Assembly (NCBI RefSeq): GCF_023147505.1
Contig: NZ_JAHXPB010000003.1
Span: forward strand, 347,993 to 411,992
Reading direction: 5' to 3'
From: Brevundimonas sp. EYE_349
GTDB lineage: Bacteria > Pseudomonadota > Alphaproteobacteria > Caulobacterales > Caulobacteraceae
Length of the DNA stretch: 64,000 nt
Shown here: piece by piece, positions 31,341 to 43,076 of the stretch
How the letters are laid out: each line of letters starts with the position of its first letter
Position numbering within the stretch: position 1 is the stretch's first letter
Translations under genes and position numbers: made by a program
Notes under the pieces: model-generated
Database searches by the model: none
The model's input: only the letters and a program-made list of their open reading frames with translations
Told to the model about the DNA's origin: nothing

Positions 31341-32498
31341 ATGCCCTGGTCCCTGATTTCGACCCGCAATGAGACAGTCCAGATCGCCCGCGGCGGCTGG
31401 CTGGACGCGCTGCGTTTCATCGTGGCCTTCCTGATCATCCTGCATCACTTCCAGGCGGCCGGGCCCGAGCCCCTCGCGCATCTGATCAATCCGATCTTCG
31501 AGCGTGGCGGCTTCCTGCTGACCAACTTCTTCCTGATCGACAGCGGCTATGTGCTGATGCGCGTCTATGGGGCGGCGGTGGACAAGGGCCGGATGTCGCC
31601 GGGCGACTTCTTCCTGAAGCGGTTCCTGCGCGTGGTGCCGGCCCACCTGATCATGGGCCTGTCGCTGGTCGGACTGGTGCTGCTGGCGACGGCGGCCGGC
31701 GCGCCGCCGCGCAATCCCGAATGGTTCGCCTGGGATCAGTTGCCGGCCCAACTGCTGCTGCTGCAATCCTATGGCGTCCATGGCGGCCTGGGCTGGAATG
31801 CGCCCACCTGGTCGATCTCGGCCCTGATCGGCTGCTACTTGGCCTTCCCCTGGATCATTCGCGGCCTGATGCGGCTGGGGCCGTGGTCGGCGCTGGCGCT
31901 GGGCGTTGGCGTCTATCTGGCGGCCAACCAGCTGTGCTGGGCCTTCCTGGGCTATCCCGTCTATCAGATGCCGATGGGCTACGGCATCGTGCGCGCCCTG
32001 CCCTTGTTCTTGCTGGGCATGTGCCTGGCGTGGTTCGCCCAGAAGGTCTGGATCGCGCCGCGTCTGGCCGGCTGGGCCGGGGTGCTGGCCGCCGTCGGCT
32101 TCTTCGCGCTGGAGCTTCACGACAAGCACGCCCTCGTCGCCCTGGCCCTGATTTCGATCATCATCCTGGCCGCCGGCGCCGTGCCGGTGACGCGCCCGTC
32201 CAAACTGGTCGAGACGGCCGCCATGGTGTCCTTCTCCATGTTCATCTCCAACGAGGTGGTCCGCATCGCCTGGTTCGGCGTGGTCAATGCGCTGGTGGCC
32301 CGCTTCGCCCTGCCCCTCGCCGCCCAATGGAGCCTGTGGGGTCTGGGCGTGCTGGCGGCGGTCGGCTTCGCCTTCGCCTTCCACTTCGCCATCGACAATC
32401 CGATACAGAACCGGATCCGTGCGGCGCTGAAACGCCGCACAGTCCGTCGCGGCCGGCTGCAGCCGAAACTGGGGCCGGTCATCTCCATCGACGGCTGA
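31341..32498 (+). CDS. Membrane acyltransferase, acyltransferase-3 (OafA-like) family
   Basis: A 385-residue multi-pass protein with about ten membrane helices. It begins with the family N-terminus GGWLDALRFIVAFLIILHHF, where the catalytic His lies in ILHHF, then NFFLIDSGYVLM and a W-[ST]-IS motif in NAPTWSISALIGCYL. Such proteins transfer acyl groups to surface sugars or lipids; the substrate is unknown. The ATG at 31341 has AAGGAGG upstream. It is downstream of folE with a 55-base gap, and the two may be transcribed together. Confidence 0.85.
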   Translation: MPWSLISTRNETVQIARGGWLDALRFIVAFLIILHHFQAAGPEPLAHLINPIFERGGFLLTNFFLIDSGYVLMRVYGAAVDKGRMSPGDFFLKRFLRVVPAHLIMGLSLVGLVLLATAAGAPPRNPEWFAWDQLPAQLLLLQSYGVHGGLGWNAPTWSISALIGCYLAFPWIIRGLMRLGPWSALALGVGVYLAANQLCWAFLGYPVYQMPMGYGIVRALPLFLLGMCLAWFAQKVWIAPRLAGWAGVLAAVGFFALELHDKHALVALALISIIILAAGAVPVTRPSKLVETAAMVSFSMFISNEVVRIAWFGVVNALVARFALPLAAQWSLWGLGVLAAVGFAFAFHFAIDNPIQNRIRAALKRRTVRRGRLQPKLGPVISIDG

Positions 32499-32522
32499 TC
32501 CGGCCGGGCGATCGACGATCCT

Positions 32523-32534
32523 CGACCAAAGTCG
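32523..32534. promoter_or_regulatory. Palindromic site shared with the crbR/porin promoter region
   Basis: The sequence CGACCAAAGTCG has CGAC and GTCG arms around the four bases CAAA. It lies 99 bases before the ATG of the transporter gene at 32633. The identical 12-mer, on the other strand, occurs at 38452-38463 between the CrbR-like gene and the porin. It is a candidate operator for the CrbR-like regulator. Confidence 0.55.
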
Positions 32535-32632
32535 CTCTCTCCAGCCGCCCCGCTCTCGGTCAATGTCGGCGTCCACGCATCCTTAAGGATGTGCAGAACG
32601 GCCGATAACGGCGACACGGGAGGAAATGGATC

Positions 32633-34306
<1,674 letters not shown>

Positions 34307-34329
34307 TCCTGCTTTCAGGTGGAACGAGG

Positions 34330-34358
34330 GGCGGGTCGTCGAAAGACGGCCCGCCTTT
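34330..34358 (+). terminator. Rho-independent terminator after the MHS transporter
   Basis: An 11-bp stem GGCGGGTCGTC/GACGGCCCGCC, with one G-T pair, closes a GAAA tetraloop and is followed by TTT. It sits about 24 bases after the transporter stop and separates it from the histidine kinase gene. Confidence 0.75.
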
Positions 34359-34396
34359 CGCTTGTGAAACACCCTCTGGCCGGTTCAGATGCCCCC

Positions 34397-37300
34397 ATGT
34401 TCAGCCTGACGATCCTCGGCCTGGTCGCCGCCTATATGGCGGTGCTGTTCGCCGTCGCCTGGCATCAGGAGCGTCCGGCGGCCAGGGCGCGGGGCAAGGG
34501 GCTGGGGCCGTCGGTCTACGCCCTGTCCCTGGCGATCTACTGCACCTCCTGGACCTATTATGGGGCGGTCGGCACGGCGGCGCGGGACGGCTGGGAATAT
34601 CTGCCCATCTATATCGGGCCGGTGATCGGCCTGACCCTGCTGTTCCCGCTTTGGCGGCGCATCGCGGCGGCGGCCCGGCGCGAAAACGTCGGCTCCATGG
34701 CCGACTTCGTGGCCTCCCGCTACGGCAAGAGCCAGACCTTGGGCGCGGCCGTCACCGTGGTCGCCATCTTGGGGTCGCTGCCCTATATCGCGCTGCAGCT
34801 GAAGTCGCTGTCGATGGCGGGCGCCCTTCTGACGGCGGGCACGCCGGTCGCGGGGTCGGAACGGCTGACGGTGCTGGTTCTCGCCGGAGTGCTGGCCTTC
34901 TTCGCCATCCTGTTCGGCGCACGACGACCCGACCTGACCGAGCACAATCGCGGCCTGATCCAGGCCATTGGCCTGGAATCGATGGTCAAGCTGGGCGCCC
35001 TGCTGTTCGTCGCCGTCTTCGCCCTGGTCCTGCTGCTGAACCAAGGATCGCCGGCGCGTATCGCGCAAGGGTTGGGCGCCCTGGCCGCGCCGCCGGCCGT
35101 CACGCCGCGCTTCACCGCCATCACCCTGGTCTCGACCCTGGCGATCTTCTGCCTGCCGCGTCAGTTCCACGTCGCCTTCGTGGAGGGGGCCCAGCCGTCG
35201 GACGTGCGGCGGGCGCGCTGGATCTTTCCCCTCTATCTGATGCTGACCAGTCTGGCGGTCCTGCCGCTGGTGGCGGCCGGCGCCCTGTTCGCGCCCACGG
35301 TGAACCCCGACCTTCTGGTGCTGGCCCTGCCGTTCCAGCGCGGCGAGACCCTGCTGACCGCCGTCGTCTTCGTCGGCGGCTTCTCGGCGGCGACCGCCAT
35401 GGTGATCGTCGAGGCCGTGGCCCTGTCGGCCATGGTGTCCAACAGCCTGATCCTGCCCTTTCTAGCGCGCGACCGCTGGCGGATGCGCGGCGACGCCTCG
35501 GACATGGCGGGCATCATCCTGCAGGTGCGGCGCGGGGCCATCGTCGCAGTCCTGCTGCTGGCGTGGCTCTATTATCAGGCGACGGACCAGTCGCACGGTC
35601 TGGCGGCCATGGGGCTGGTGTCCTTCGCCGCCCTGGCGCAGCTGGCGCCGGCCCTGTTCGGCGCGGTCCTGTGGCGCGGCGGCCATGCCCACGGCGCGCT
35701 GGCGGGCATGGCGGTGGGGGTTCTGGTCTGGATCATGATGCTGGCCCTGCCGCAACTGGCGCCGGGCGCGCCCTGGCACATCTATGTCATGCTGGGGATC
35801 AAGGACCCGCTGGCCCTGGGCGTCTTCGTCAGCCTGGGGCTGAACCTGGCGGCCTATGTCGGGGTGTCGCGTCTGGCCCAGCCCCGGCTGATCGACCGGG
35901 TTCAGGCGCGGGCCTTCGTGGACCGGCTGGGGCCGGACTGGATGGAGGCCAAGCCCGCGCCATCCGGGGCCTCGGTCGGGGACCTGCGCGCCCTGGTCGC
36001 CCGCTTCATCGGCGACGAACGGGCCGAGCGCGCCTTTTCCGCGTGGGGGAGGGAAACCGCCGCGCGCCTGCGTGACGCAGACCCCGCCGATGCGGCGCTG
36101 GCGCGGGCGGCGGAGCGAATGCTGGCGGGCGCCATCGGCGCGGCCTCGGCCCGGCGCGTCATCTCCGCCGCCCTGGCCGGGGTCGGCCGCGCGCCCGAGG
36201 ACGTGGTGCGGATGCTGGACGAGGCGTCCCAGGCTGTCCAGTTCAACCGCGACCTGTTGCAGACCACGCTGGACAACATCGACCAGGGCGTGATCGTGGT
36301 GGACGAGGATCTGCGCGTCACCGCCTGGAACCGGCGCTATGTCGCCATGTTCGACCTGCCCGTCGGCTTCGTCCACGTCGGCCTGCCCATCGCGAGCATC
36401 TATCGGCTGAACGCCGAGCGCGGCGAGAGCCCCAACGATATCGAGGCCTGGGTCGAGCGGCGGCTGGAGGCCCTGAGCCGCCGCATCCCCCACGATCACG
36501 AACGCCAGCAGCCGGACGGACGGGTGCTGCGCTCATCCGGCGCGCCAATCCCCGGCGGGGGCTACGCCACCAGCTATACCGACATCACCGCCCTGCGCCG
36601 CGCCGCGCGTCAGCTGGAAGAGGCCAATGAGCGGCTGGAGGCGCGCGTGGCGGACCGCACCGCCCGGCTGGACGAGGCGCGCCAGGTGGCCGAGGACGCC
36701 ACCGCCTCCAAGACCCGGTTCCTGGCCGCCGCCAGCCACGACCTGCTGCAACCCCTGCACGCCGCCCGCCTGTTCATCGCCGCCTTGAAGGAGGAGCCGG
36801 CGCTTCAGGAAACCGCCAGCCGCGCCCTGGCCGTCAACGCCGACCGCGCCATCGACAGCGCCCACCGGCTGCTGACCGCCCTGTTGAATCTGTCCAAGCT
36901 GGAGGCCGGCGGGGTGCGGACCAATGTGGCGCGGGTGTCGCTGGGCGGCCTGTTCGACGATCTGCGACGCGAGTTCGCGCCGGTGGCTGAGGCCAAGGGC
37001 CTGTGTCTGACCCTGATGCCGACGCGGCTGTGGGTGACGTCGGATCGCGATCTGCTGCGCTCCATGCTGCAGAACCTGGTGGCCAACGCCATCCGCTACA
37101 CGGACCGGGGCCGGGTTCTGGTCGGGGTGCGGCGGCGGGGCGAGACGGTGCGGCTGTTCGTCTGCGACACCGGGCGCGGCATCCCCAAGGCGCAGCAGGA
37201 GACGGTGTTCAACGAGTTCGTCCGCCTGCCCGGCGCGGCGGTGGACGAACCGGGCGCGGGCCTGGGCCTGGCCATCGTCAAACGCCTGTCCAGCCTTCTG

Positions 37301-37765
37301 GACCATCCGCTGTCGTTGACCTCGGAGCCAGGGGCGGGCGCGACCTTCCGCATCGACCTGAGACGTTGCGCGCCCGACGTGGTCGCTGAGGCGGCGCCCT
37401 CGCACGAGGTGCGCCTGCCGCTGGCGGGGTTGAGGGTGCTGTGCGTGGACAACGAGCCGGTGATCCTGGATGCGCTGAACGCCCTTCTGACCCGCTGGGG
37501 CGCTCGCCCGACGCTGGCGGCCGGCGTCGAGGCGGCCATGGCGTCGCCGGGGCCATTCGACGCCGCCGTGGTCGATCTTCATCTGGGCGACGGGCCGGAA
37601 GGCTTCGCCGTGATCGACTGGCTGCGGCCGCACGGCGTGCGCCGCATCGCCCTGGTCACCGCCGACACGCGCGACGGCTTGAACGAACAGGCCACGGCCG
37701 CCGGGGCCGTTCTGCTGCCCAAGCCGATCAAGCCGGCCGCGTTGAAGGCCTTTTTGTCCAGCTGA
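34397..37765 (+). CDS. crbS: CrbS-like hybrid histidine kinase with sodium/solute symporter sensor domain
   Basis: A 1122-residue hybrid kinase. The N-terminal ~500 residues form a membrane domain of the sodium/solute symporter family (ALSLAIYCTSWTYYGAVGTA, SMADFVASRYGKSQTLGAAV, YIALQLKSLSMAGALL). A cytoplasmic linker and a PAS domain (DNIDQGVIVVDEDLRVTAWN) follow. The DHp helix reads FLAAASHDLLQPLHAARLF with His781, the HATPase NLVANAIRYTDRG and CDTGRGIPKAQ, and the C-terminal receiver has Asp1060 in VVDLHLGDGP. This architecture matches CrbS, which controls acs in Vibrio and Pseudomonas. It converges with the crbR-like gene so tightly that the stop codons abut. The ATG at 34397 was chosen at the first hydrophobic segment. 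Confidence 0.88.
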   Translation: MFSLTILGLVAAYMAVLFAVAWHQERPAARARGKGLGPSVYALSLAIYCTSWTYYGAVGTAARDGWEYLPIYIGPVIGLTLLFPLWRRIAAAARRENVGSMADFVASRYGKSQTLGAAVTVVAILGSLPYIALQLKSLSMAGALLTAGTPVAGSERLTVLVLAGVLAFFAILFGARRPDLTEHNRGLIQAIGLESMVKLGALLFVAVFALVLLLNQGSPARIAQGLGALAAPPAVTPRFTAITLVSTLAIFCLPRQFHVAFVEGAQPSDVRRARWIFPLYLMLTSLAVLPLVAAGALFAPTVNPDLLVLALPFQRGETLLTAVVFVGGFSAATAMVIVEAVALSAMVSNSLILPFLARDRWRMRGDASDMAGIILQVRRGAIVAVLLLAWLYYQATDQSHGLAAMGLVSFAALAQLAPALFGAVLWRGGHAHGALAGMAVGVLVWIMMLALPQLAPGAPWHIYVMLGIKDPLALGVFVSLGLNLAAYVGVSRLAQPRLIDRVQARAFVDRLGPDWMEAKPAPSGASVGDLRALVARFIGDERAERAFSAWGRETAARLRDADPADAALARAAERMLAGAIGAASARRVISAALAGVGRAPEDVVRMLDEASQAVQFNRDLLQTTLDNIDQGVIVVDEDLRVTAWNRRYVAMFDLPVGFVHVGLPIASIYRLNAERGESPNDIEAWVERRLEALSRRIPHDHERQQPDGRVLRSSGAPIPGGGYATSYTDITALRRAARQLEEANERLEARVADRTARLDEARQVAEDATASKTRFLAAASHDLLQPLHAARLFIAALKEEPALQETASRALAVNADRAIDSAHRLLTALLNLSKLEAGGVRTNVARVSLGGLFDDLRREFAPVAEAKGLCLTLMPTRLWVTSDRDLLRSMLQNLVANAIRYTDRGRVLVGVRRRGETVRLFVCDTGRGIPKAQQETVFNEFVRLPGAAVDEPGAGLGLAIVKRLSSLLDHPLSLTSEPGAGATFRIDLRRCAPDVVAEAAPSHEVRLPLAGLRVLCVDNEPVILDALNALLTRWGARPTLAAGVEAAMASPGPFDAAVVDLHLGDGPEGFAVIDWLRPHGVRRIALVTADTRDGLNEQATAAGAVLLPKPIKPAALKAFLSS

Positions 37766-38377
37766 TCACAGCGGATCCATCTGCTTGGCCAGTATGACGG
37801 CCTGGGTGCGGTTGTGGACGCCCAGTTTCCTGAACACGCTGGTCAGATGCGCCTTGATGGTGGCCTCCGAGACGCCCAGGTCGAAGGCGATCTGCTTGTT
37901 CAGCCTGCCCGCCTTCAGCCCCTCCAGGATACGTAGCTGAGAGGGCGTCAGGCTGGCCACCCGTTGGGCCAGACCGTCGTCCTCGGCCTCGGGCACGTCC
38001 GGCGCCCAGCCGTCGCCGGCCAGGATGGCGGCGATCGCTTCCACCATCTGCGGCAGGGCGGTGGACTTGGGGATGAAGCCGGCGGCGCCCAGCCCCAGGG
38101 CGTTTCGCACCACCGCCGCCTCCTCGCTGGCCGAGACCACCGCCACCGGCGCAGCCGGATGTTCGGCCCGCAGAGCCGCCAACCCCGCCATCCCTTCGCT
38201 GTCCGACAGTTTCAGGTCCAGCAGCAACAGGTCCGCCGGCGCCGCCTGCAAGGCCGCCCGCGCCTCGGCCAGGCTGGCGCATTCGACCACCTGGGCCCCC
38301 GGCGCGGCCTTGTCGACCGCCGAGCGCAGGGCGGCGCGGAACAGGGGATGGTCGTCGGCGACGACGATGCGATCCAT
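37766..38377 (-). CDS. crbR: CrbR-like LuxR/NarL-family response regulator
   Basis: A 203-residue regulator with a receiver (ADDHPLFRAAL, phospho-acceptor Asp54 in LLLLDLKLSDSEG) and a C-terminal LuxR helix-turn-helix (LTPSQLRILEGLKAGRLNKQ, IAFDLGVSEATIKAHLTSVF). It pairs with the SSF-histidine kinase next door. In Gammaproteobacteria CrbR activates acetyl-CoA synthetase; here it is divergent from a porin-acs unit, which fits the same role. An AAGGGAAGGA ribosome binding site precedes the ATG at 38377. Pairing and target are inferred from the family and the context. Confidence 0.88.
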   Translation of the reverse strand: MDRIVVADDHPLFRAALRSAVDKAAPGAQVVECASLAEARAALQAAPADLLLLDLKLSDSEGMAGLAALRAEHPAAPVAVVSASEEAAVVRNALGLGAAGFIPKSTALPQMVEAIAAILAGDGWAPDVPEAEDDGLAQRVASLTPSQLRILEGLKAGRLNKQIAFDLGVSEATIKAHLTSVFRKLGVHNRTQAVILAKQMDPL

Positions 38378-38449
38378 AGGCGTCCTTCCCTTGGGCGTCC
38401 TTCCCATGCGCGGTGTCTGACCGGCCGCGTCGTCGCCACCATGGCGCCG

Positions 38450-38465
38450 TTCGACTTTGGTCGAA
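38450..38465. promoter_or_regulatory. Palindromic operator candidate between crbR and porin
   Basis: A perfect inverted repeat TTCGAC-TTTG-GTCGAA. Its central 12 bases are the reverse complement of the site at 32523-32534. A second inverted repeat, TTGGTC-N7-GACCAA (38457-38475), overlaps it. It lies 73-88 bases before the crbR start and 90-105 before the porin start, a sensible position for a regulator acting on both divergent genes. Confidence 0.6.
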
Positions 38466-38554
38466 ACTAGACCAATGGCCAATGGCCTGGCGAGGACATA
38501 GGCGGAAAGCTGGGATCAGGGACGCCTGCGAAGACGGGCGCGGAGGAACTCAGC

Positions 38555-39910
38555 ATGACCAGGACCACCCTTTTCGCGGGCGCCGCCGTCGTCGCCCTGT
38601 TGTCCGCACCCGGCATGGCCGCGGCCCAGTCCAGCCAGGCGGCGTTGGAGGCCCGCATCGCCCAACTGGAGGCCGAGTTGAACGCCCTGAAGGGCGAGGT
38701 CGTCGCCGCCCGCACCCAACAGGCCGCTCAGGCCCAGGACATCATCCGCCTGGAAACCCGCCCGGCCGCGCCAGCTCCGGTCCAGCAGGCCGCAGCGCCG
38801 GCGTCGCCCGGCGAGGGCTTCCGCATCGGCGACCACACGGTCAAGTTCGGCGGCTTCGTCAAGGTGGACGCCTACGCCAGCCGCTATTCCGGCGGTGATC
38901 CGGTCAATGGCGACGCCCTGCGCGAGTTCCACATTCCCGGCTCCATCCCCATCGGCGGCTCCAAGGAGGATACGGCGACCGACTTCAACGCCCGCCAGAC
39001 CCGCTTCTGGCTGACCACCGACGGCGTGGTCGGCGGCCACAAGATCGGCACCCGGATGGAGATGGACTTCCAGACCCTGCCCGGCGCCGGCGATCAACGC
39101 ACCACCAGCCCGGCCAACCCGGCCCTGCGCCGCGCCTTCATCACCATCGATAACTGGCTGATCGGCCAGGAGTGGACCAACTTCCAGAACACCGCGGTCC
39201 TGCCCGAATCCGCCGATTTCGTCGGCGCGGCGGAAGGCACGGTCTTCGCCCGTCAGGTCCAGGTCCGCTACACGCGCGGTCCCTTCTCGGTCTCGGTCGA
39301 GAACCCCGAGACGACCGTGACGCCATTCGGCGGCGGCGCGCGCATCATCGCCGACGACAACAGCTTGCCGGACTTCACCGCCCGCTATGCGGTGTCCCGT
39401 CCGTGGGGGGATTTCCAGGTCGCCGGCCTGCTGCGCCAGTTGAAGTATCAGAACCCGGCGACAAACATCGATTCCACCGCGACCGGCTGGGGTCTGTCGG
39501 CCTCGACCAAGATCAAGGTCGGATCAAAGGACGATCTGCGCCTGATGGTGACCGGCGGCGAGGGCATCGGCCGCTATGTGGGGCTGAACTTCTCCAACGA
39601 CGCGGTGCTGAACGCCTCGGGCGATCTTGACGCCATCGGCGTGGTCGCCGGCTTCGCCGCCTATCGCCACGTCTGGGCGCCGGGCTGGCGCTCCAGCCTG
39701 ATCTGGTCGGCGCAGAAGGTGGACAACGACGTCGCATTCACCGGCCTGTCCGCCAACCGATCGGCCCAGAGCCTCCACGCCAACTTGATCTGGTCGCCGG
39801 TTACGGCGTTTGATGTCGGGGCCGAGCTGATGTTCGCGGATCGCGAGATCGAGACCGGCGCCAGCGGCGACATGACCCGTCTGATCCTGTTCGCCAAATA
39901 CGGATTCTGA
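38555..39910 (+). CDS. DcaP-like outer membrane porin
   Basis: A 451-residue exported protein with signal peptide ending GMAAAQS, an N-terminal coiled coil (ALEARIAQLEAELNALKGEV), an Ala/Pro linker, and a beta-barrel domain that starts FRIGDHTVKFGGFVKVDAYA and ends with the outer membrane signature FAKYGF. This coiled coil plus barrel layout is that of DcaP-type trimeric porins, which take up dicarboxylates and other acids. It precedes acs by 21 bases, so the two probably form one transcript and the porin likely admits the organic acid that Acs activates. Confidence 0.88.
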   Translation: MTRTTLFAGAAVVALLSAPGMAAAQSSQAALEARIAQLEAELNALKGEVVAARTQQAAQAQDIIRLETRPAAPAPVQQAAAPASPGEGFRIGDHTVKFGGFVKVDAYASRYSGGDPVNGDALREFHIPGSIPIGGSKEDTATDFNARQTRFWLTTDGVVGGHKIGTRMEMDFQTLPGAGDQRTTSPANPALRRAFITIDNWLIGQEWTNFQNTAVLPESADFVGAAEGTVFARQVQVRYTRGPFSVSVENPETTVTPFGGGARIIADDNSLPDFTARYAVSRPWGDFQVAGLLRQLKYQNPATNIDSTATGWGLSASTKIKVGSKDDLRLMVTGGEGIGRYVGLNFSNDAVLNASGDLDAIGVVAGFAAYRHVWAPGWRSSLIWSAQKVDNDVAFTGLSANRSAQSLHANLIWSPVTAFDVGAELMFADREIETGASGDMTRLILFAKYGF

Positions 39911-39931
39911 TTTCCGCCGGAGACGCCTTTC

Positions 39932-41869
<1,938 letters not shown>

Positions 41870-41950
41870 GGGCTGAAATAAGGGCGCGGGCTTCAAGCCC
41901 GTCGCTTGGCGGTCTATCACTGCGGCGACCCGCCGCAGCCTGAGCCGCCC

Positions 41951-42955
41951 ATGCCTCGTTTCCTGTCCCGCCTGCCGATCGACGGCTATCTGTTGGCCCT
42001 GATCGGCATGGTGGTCCTGGCGGCGCTTCTGCCCGCCAGCGGACAGGCCGCCGTGGTCATGGACTGGGTGGTCAAGGTCGCCATCGCCCTGCTGTTCTTC
42101 CTGTATGGCGCGAGGATGTCGCCTGCGGCCATCGGCGCGGGTCTGCTGCACTGGCGGCTGCAGGGCACGGTCTTCCTGTCGACCTTCCTGCTGTTTCCCC
42201 TGCTGGGGCTGGGGCTGGTCTTTTTGATGCGCGGCTCCCTTCAGCCCGATCTGCTGACGGGGATGCTGTATCTGTGCCTGCTGCCGTCCACGGTGCAGTC
42301 GTCCATCGCCTTCACCTCCATCGCCGGCGGCAATGTCGCCGGCGCCCTGACCAGCGCCAGTCTGTCGAACCTGCTGGGCGTGATCGTGACGCCGCTGCTG
42401 GTGGCGCTGCTGATCGGGGGCGCCGGCGGGGGGATACATCTGCAGTCCATCCTCGACATCGGCCTGCAGATTTTGGCGCCCTTCGCGGTGGGGCAGTTGT
42501 GTCGGCCGCTGCTGAAGGACTGGCTGGGCCGCCACGCCAAACTGACCGGCCTGGTGGATCGCGGCTCGATCCTGCTGATCGTCTACGCCGCCTTCAGCGA
42601 GGGGGTCGTCGCCGGCGTCTGGTCTCAGGTCGCGCCGATGGACCTGGCCAAGGTGATCGGCCTGAACGTCGTGCTGCTGGCCGTGGTTCTGGCTCTGACC
42701 CTGTTCATCGGGCGGGCGCTGCGGTTCGACCGCCCCGACCGGATCGTCATTCTGTTCTGCGGTTCGAAAAAGAGCATGGCGACCGGCATTCCGATGGCCG
42801 GCATATTGTTCGCCAGCGCCTCGGTCCCGCTGATCGTCCTGCCGATCATGCTGTTCCATCAGATCCAGCTGTTCGCCTGCACCGTGATCGCCCAGCGCTA
42901 CGCGCGCGAGAATGCAGCCCGCCGGAAAGACGAGCCGCAGATCAAGGCCGGCTGA
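41951..42955 (+). CDS. Bile acid:sodium symporter (BASS) family transporter
   Basis: A 334-residue transporter with about nine to ten membrane helices, of the YfeH/SLC10A7-like branch. Marks are FFLYGARMSPAAIGAGLLHW, CLLPSTVQSSIAFTSIAGGN (the crossover helix) and LFCGSKKSMATGIPMAGILF. It probably moves a small organic acid or steroid-like compound with sodium; the substrate is unknown. The ATG at 41951 was preferred to an upstream TTG/GTG extension that adds a non-hydrophobic Pro-rich stretch. It follows acs by about 80 bases and may belong to the same unit. Confidence 0.85.
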   Translation: MPRFLSRLPIDGYLLALIGMVVLAALLPASGQAAVVMDWVVKVAIALLFFLYGARMSPAAIGAGLLHWRLQGTVFLSTFLLFPLLGLGLVFLMRGSLQPDLLTGMLYLCLLPSTVQSSIAFTSIAGGNVAGALTSASLSNLLGVIVTPLLVALLIGGAGGGIHLQSILDIGLQILAPFAVGQLCRPLLKDWLGRHAKLTGLVDRGSILLIVYAAFSEGVVAGVWSQVAPMDLAKVIGLNVVLLAVVLALTLFIGRALRFDRPDRIVILFCGSKKSMATGIPMAGILFASASVPLIVLPIMLFHQIQLFACTVIAQRYARENAARRKDEPQIKAG

Positions 42956-42978
42956 TCTGATCGCGCCGACCCAGGACC

Positions 42979-43072
42979 AATCGACATTCAGTCGGCCGAA
43001 ATCTTCGATCGTCATTCCGGGGCGGAGCGAAACGAAGAACCCGGAATGACGGCTTGGGGCTGAATGTCGATT
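42979..43072. repeat. Nested inverted repeat, REP-like element
   Basis: Between two convergent genes, a 13-base outer arm AATCGACATTCAG at 42979 is matched by CTGAATGTCGATT ending at 43072. Inside it, a 12-base arm CGTCATTCCGGG at 43010 is matched by CCCGGAATGACG ending at 43051, with the A-rich core GCGGAGCGAAACGAAGAA. The inner part resembles the palindromic intergenic repeats scattered in many Alphaproteobacteria. It may act as a bidirectional terminator or stabilise both mRNA ends. Confidence 0.75.
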
Positions 43073-43076
43073 AGGC

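Noticed and set aside
41889..41910. GGGCTTCAAGCCC palindrome after acs as a terminator
   Set aside because: No T run follows on either strand; it may be a small stem but cannot be called a terminator.
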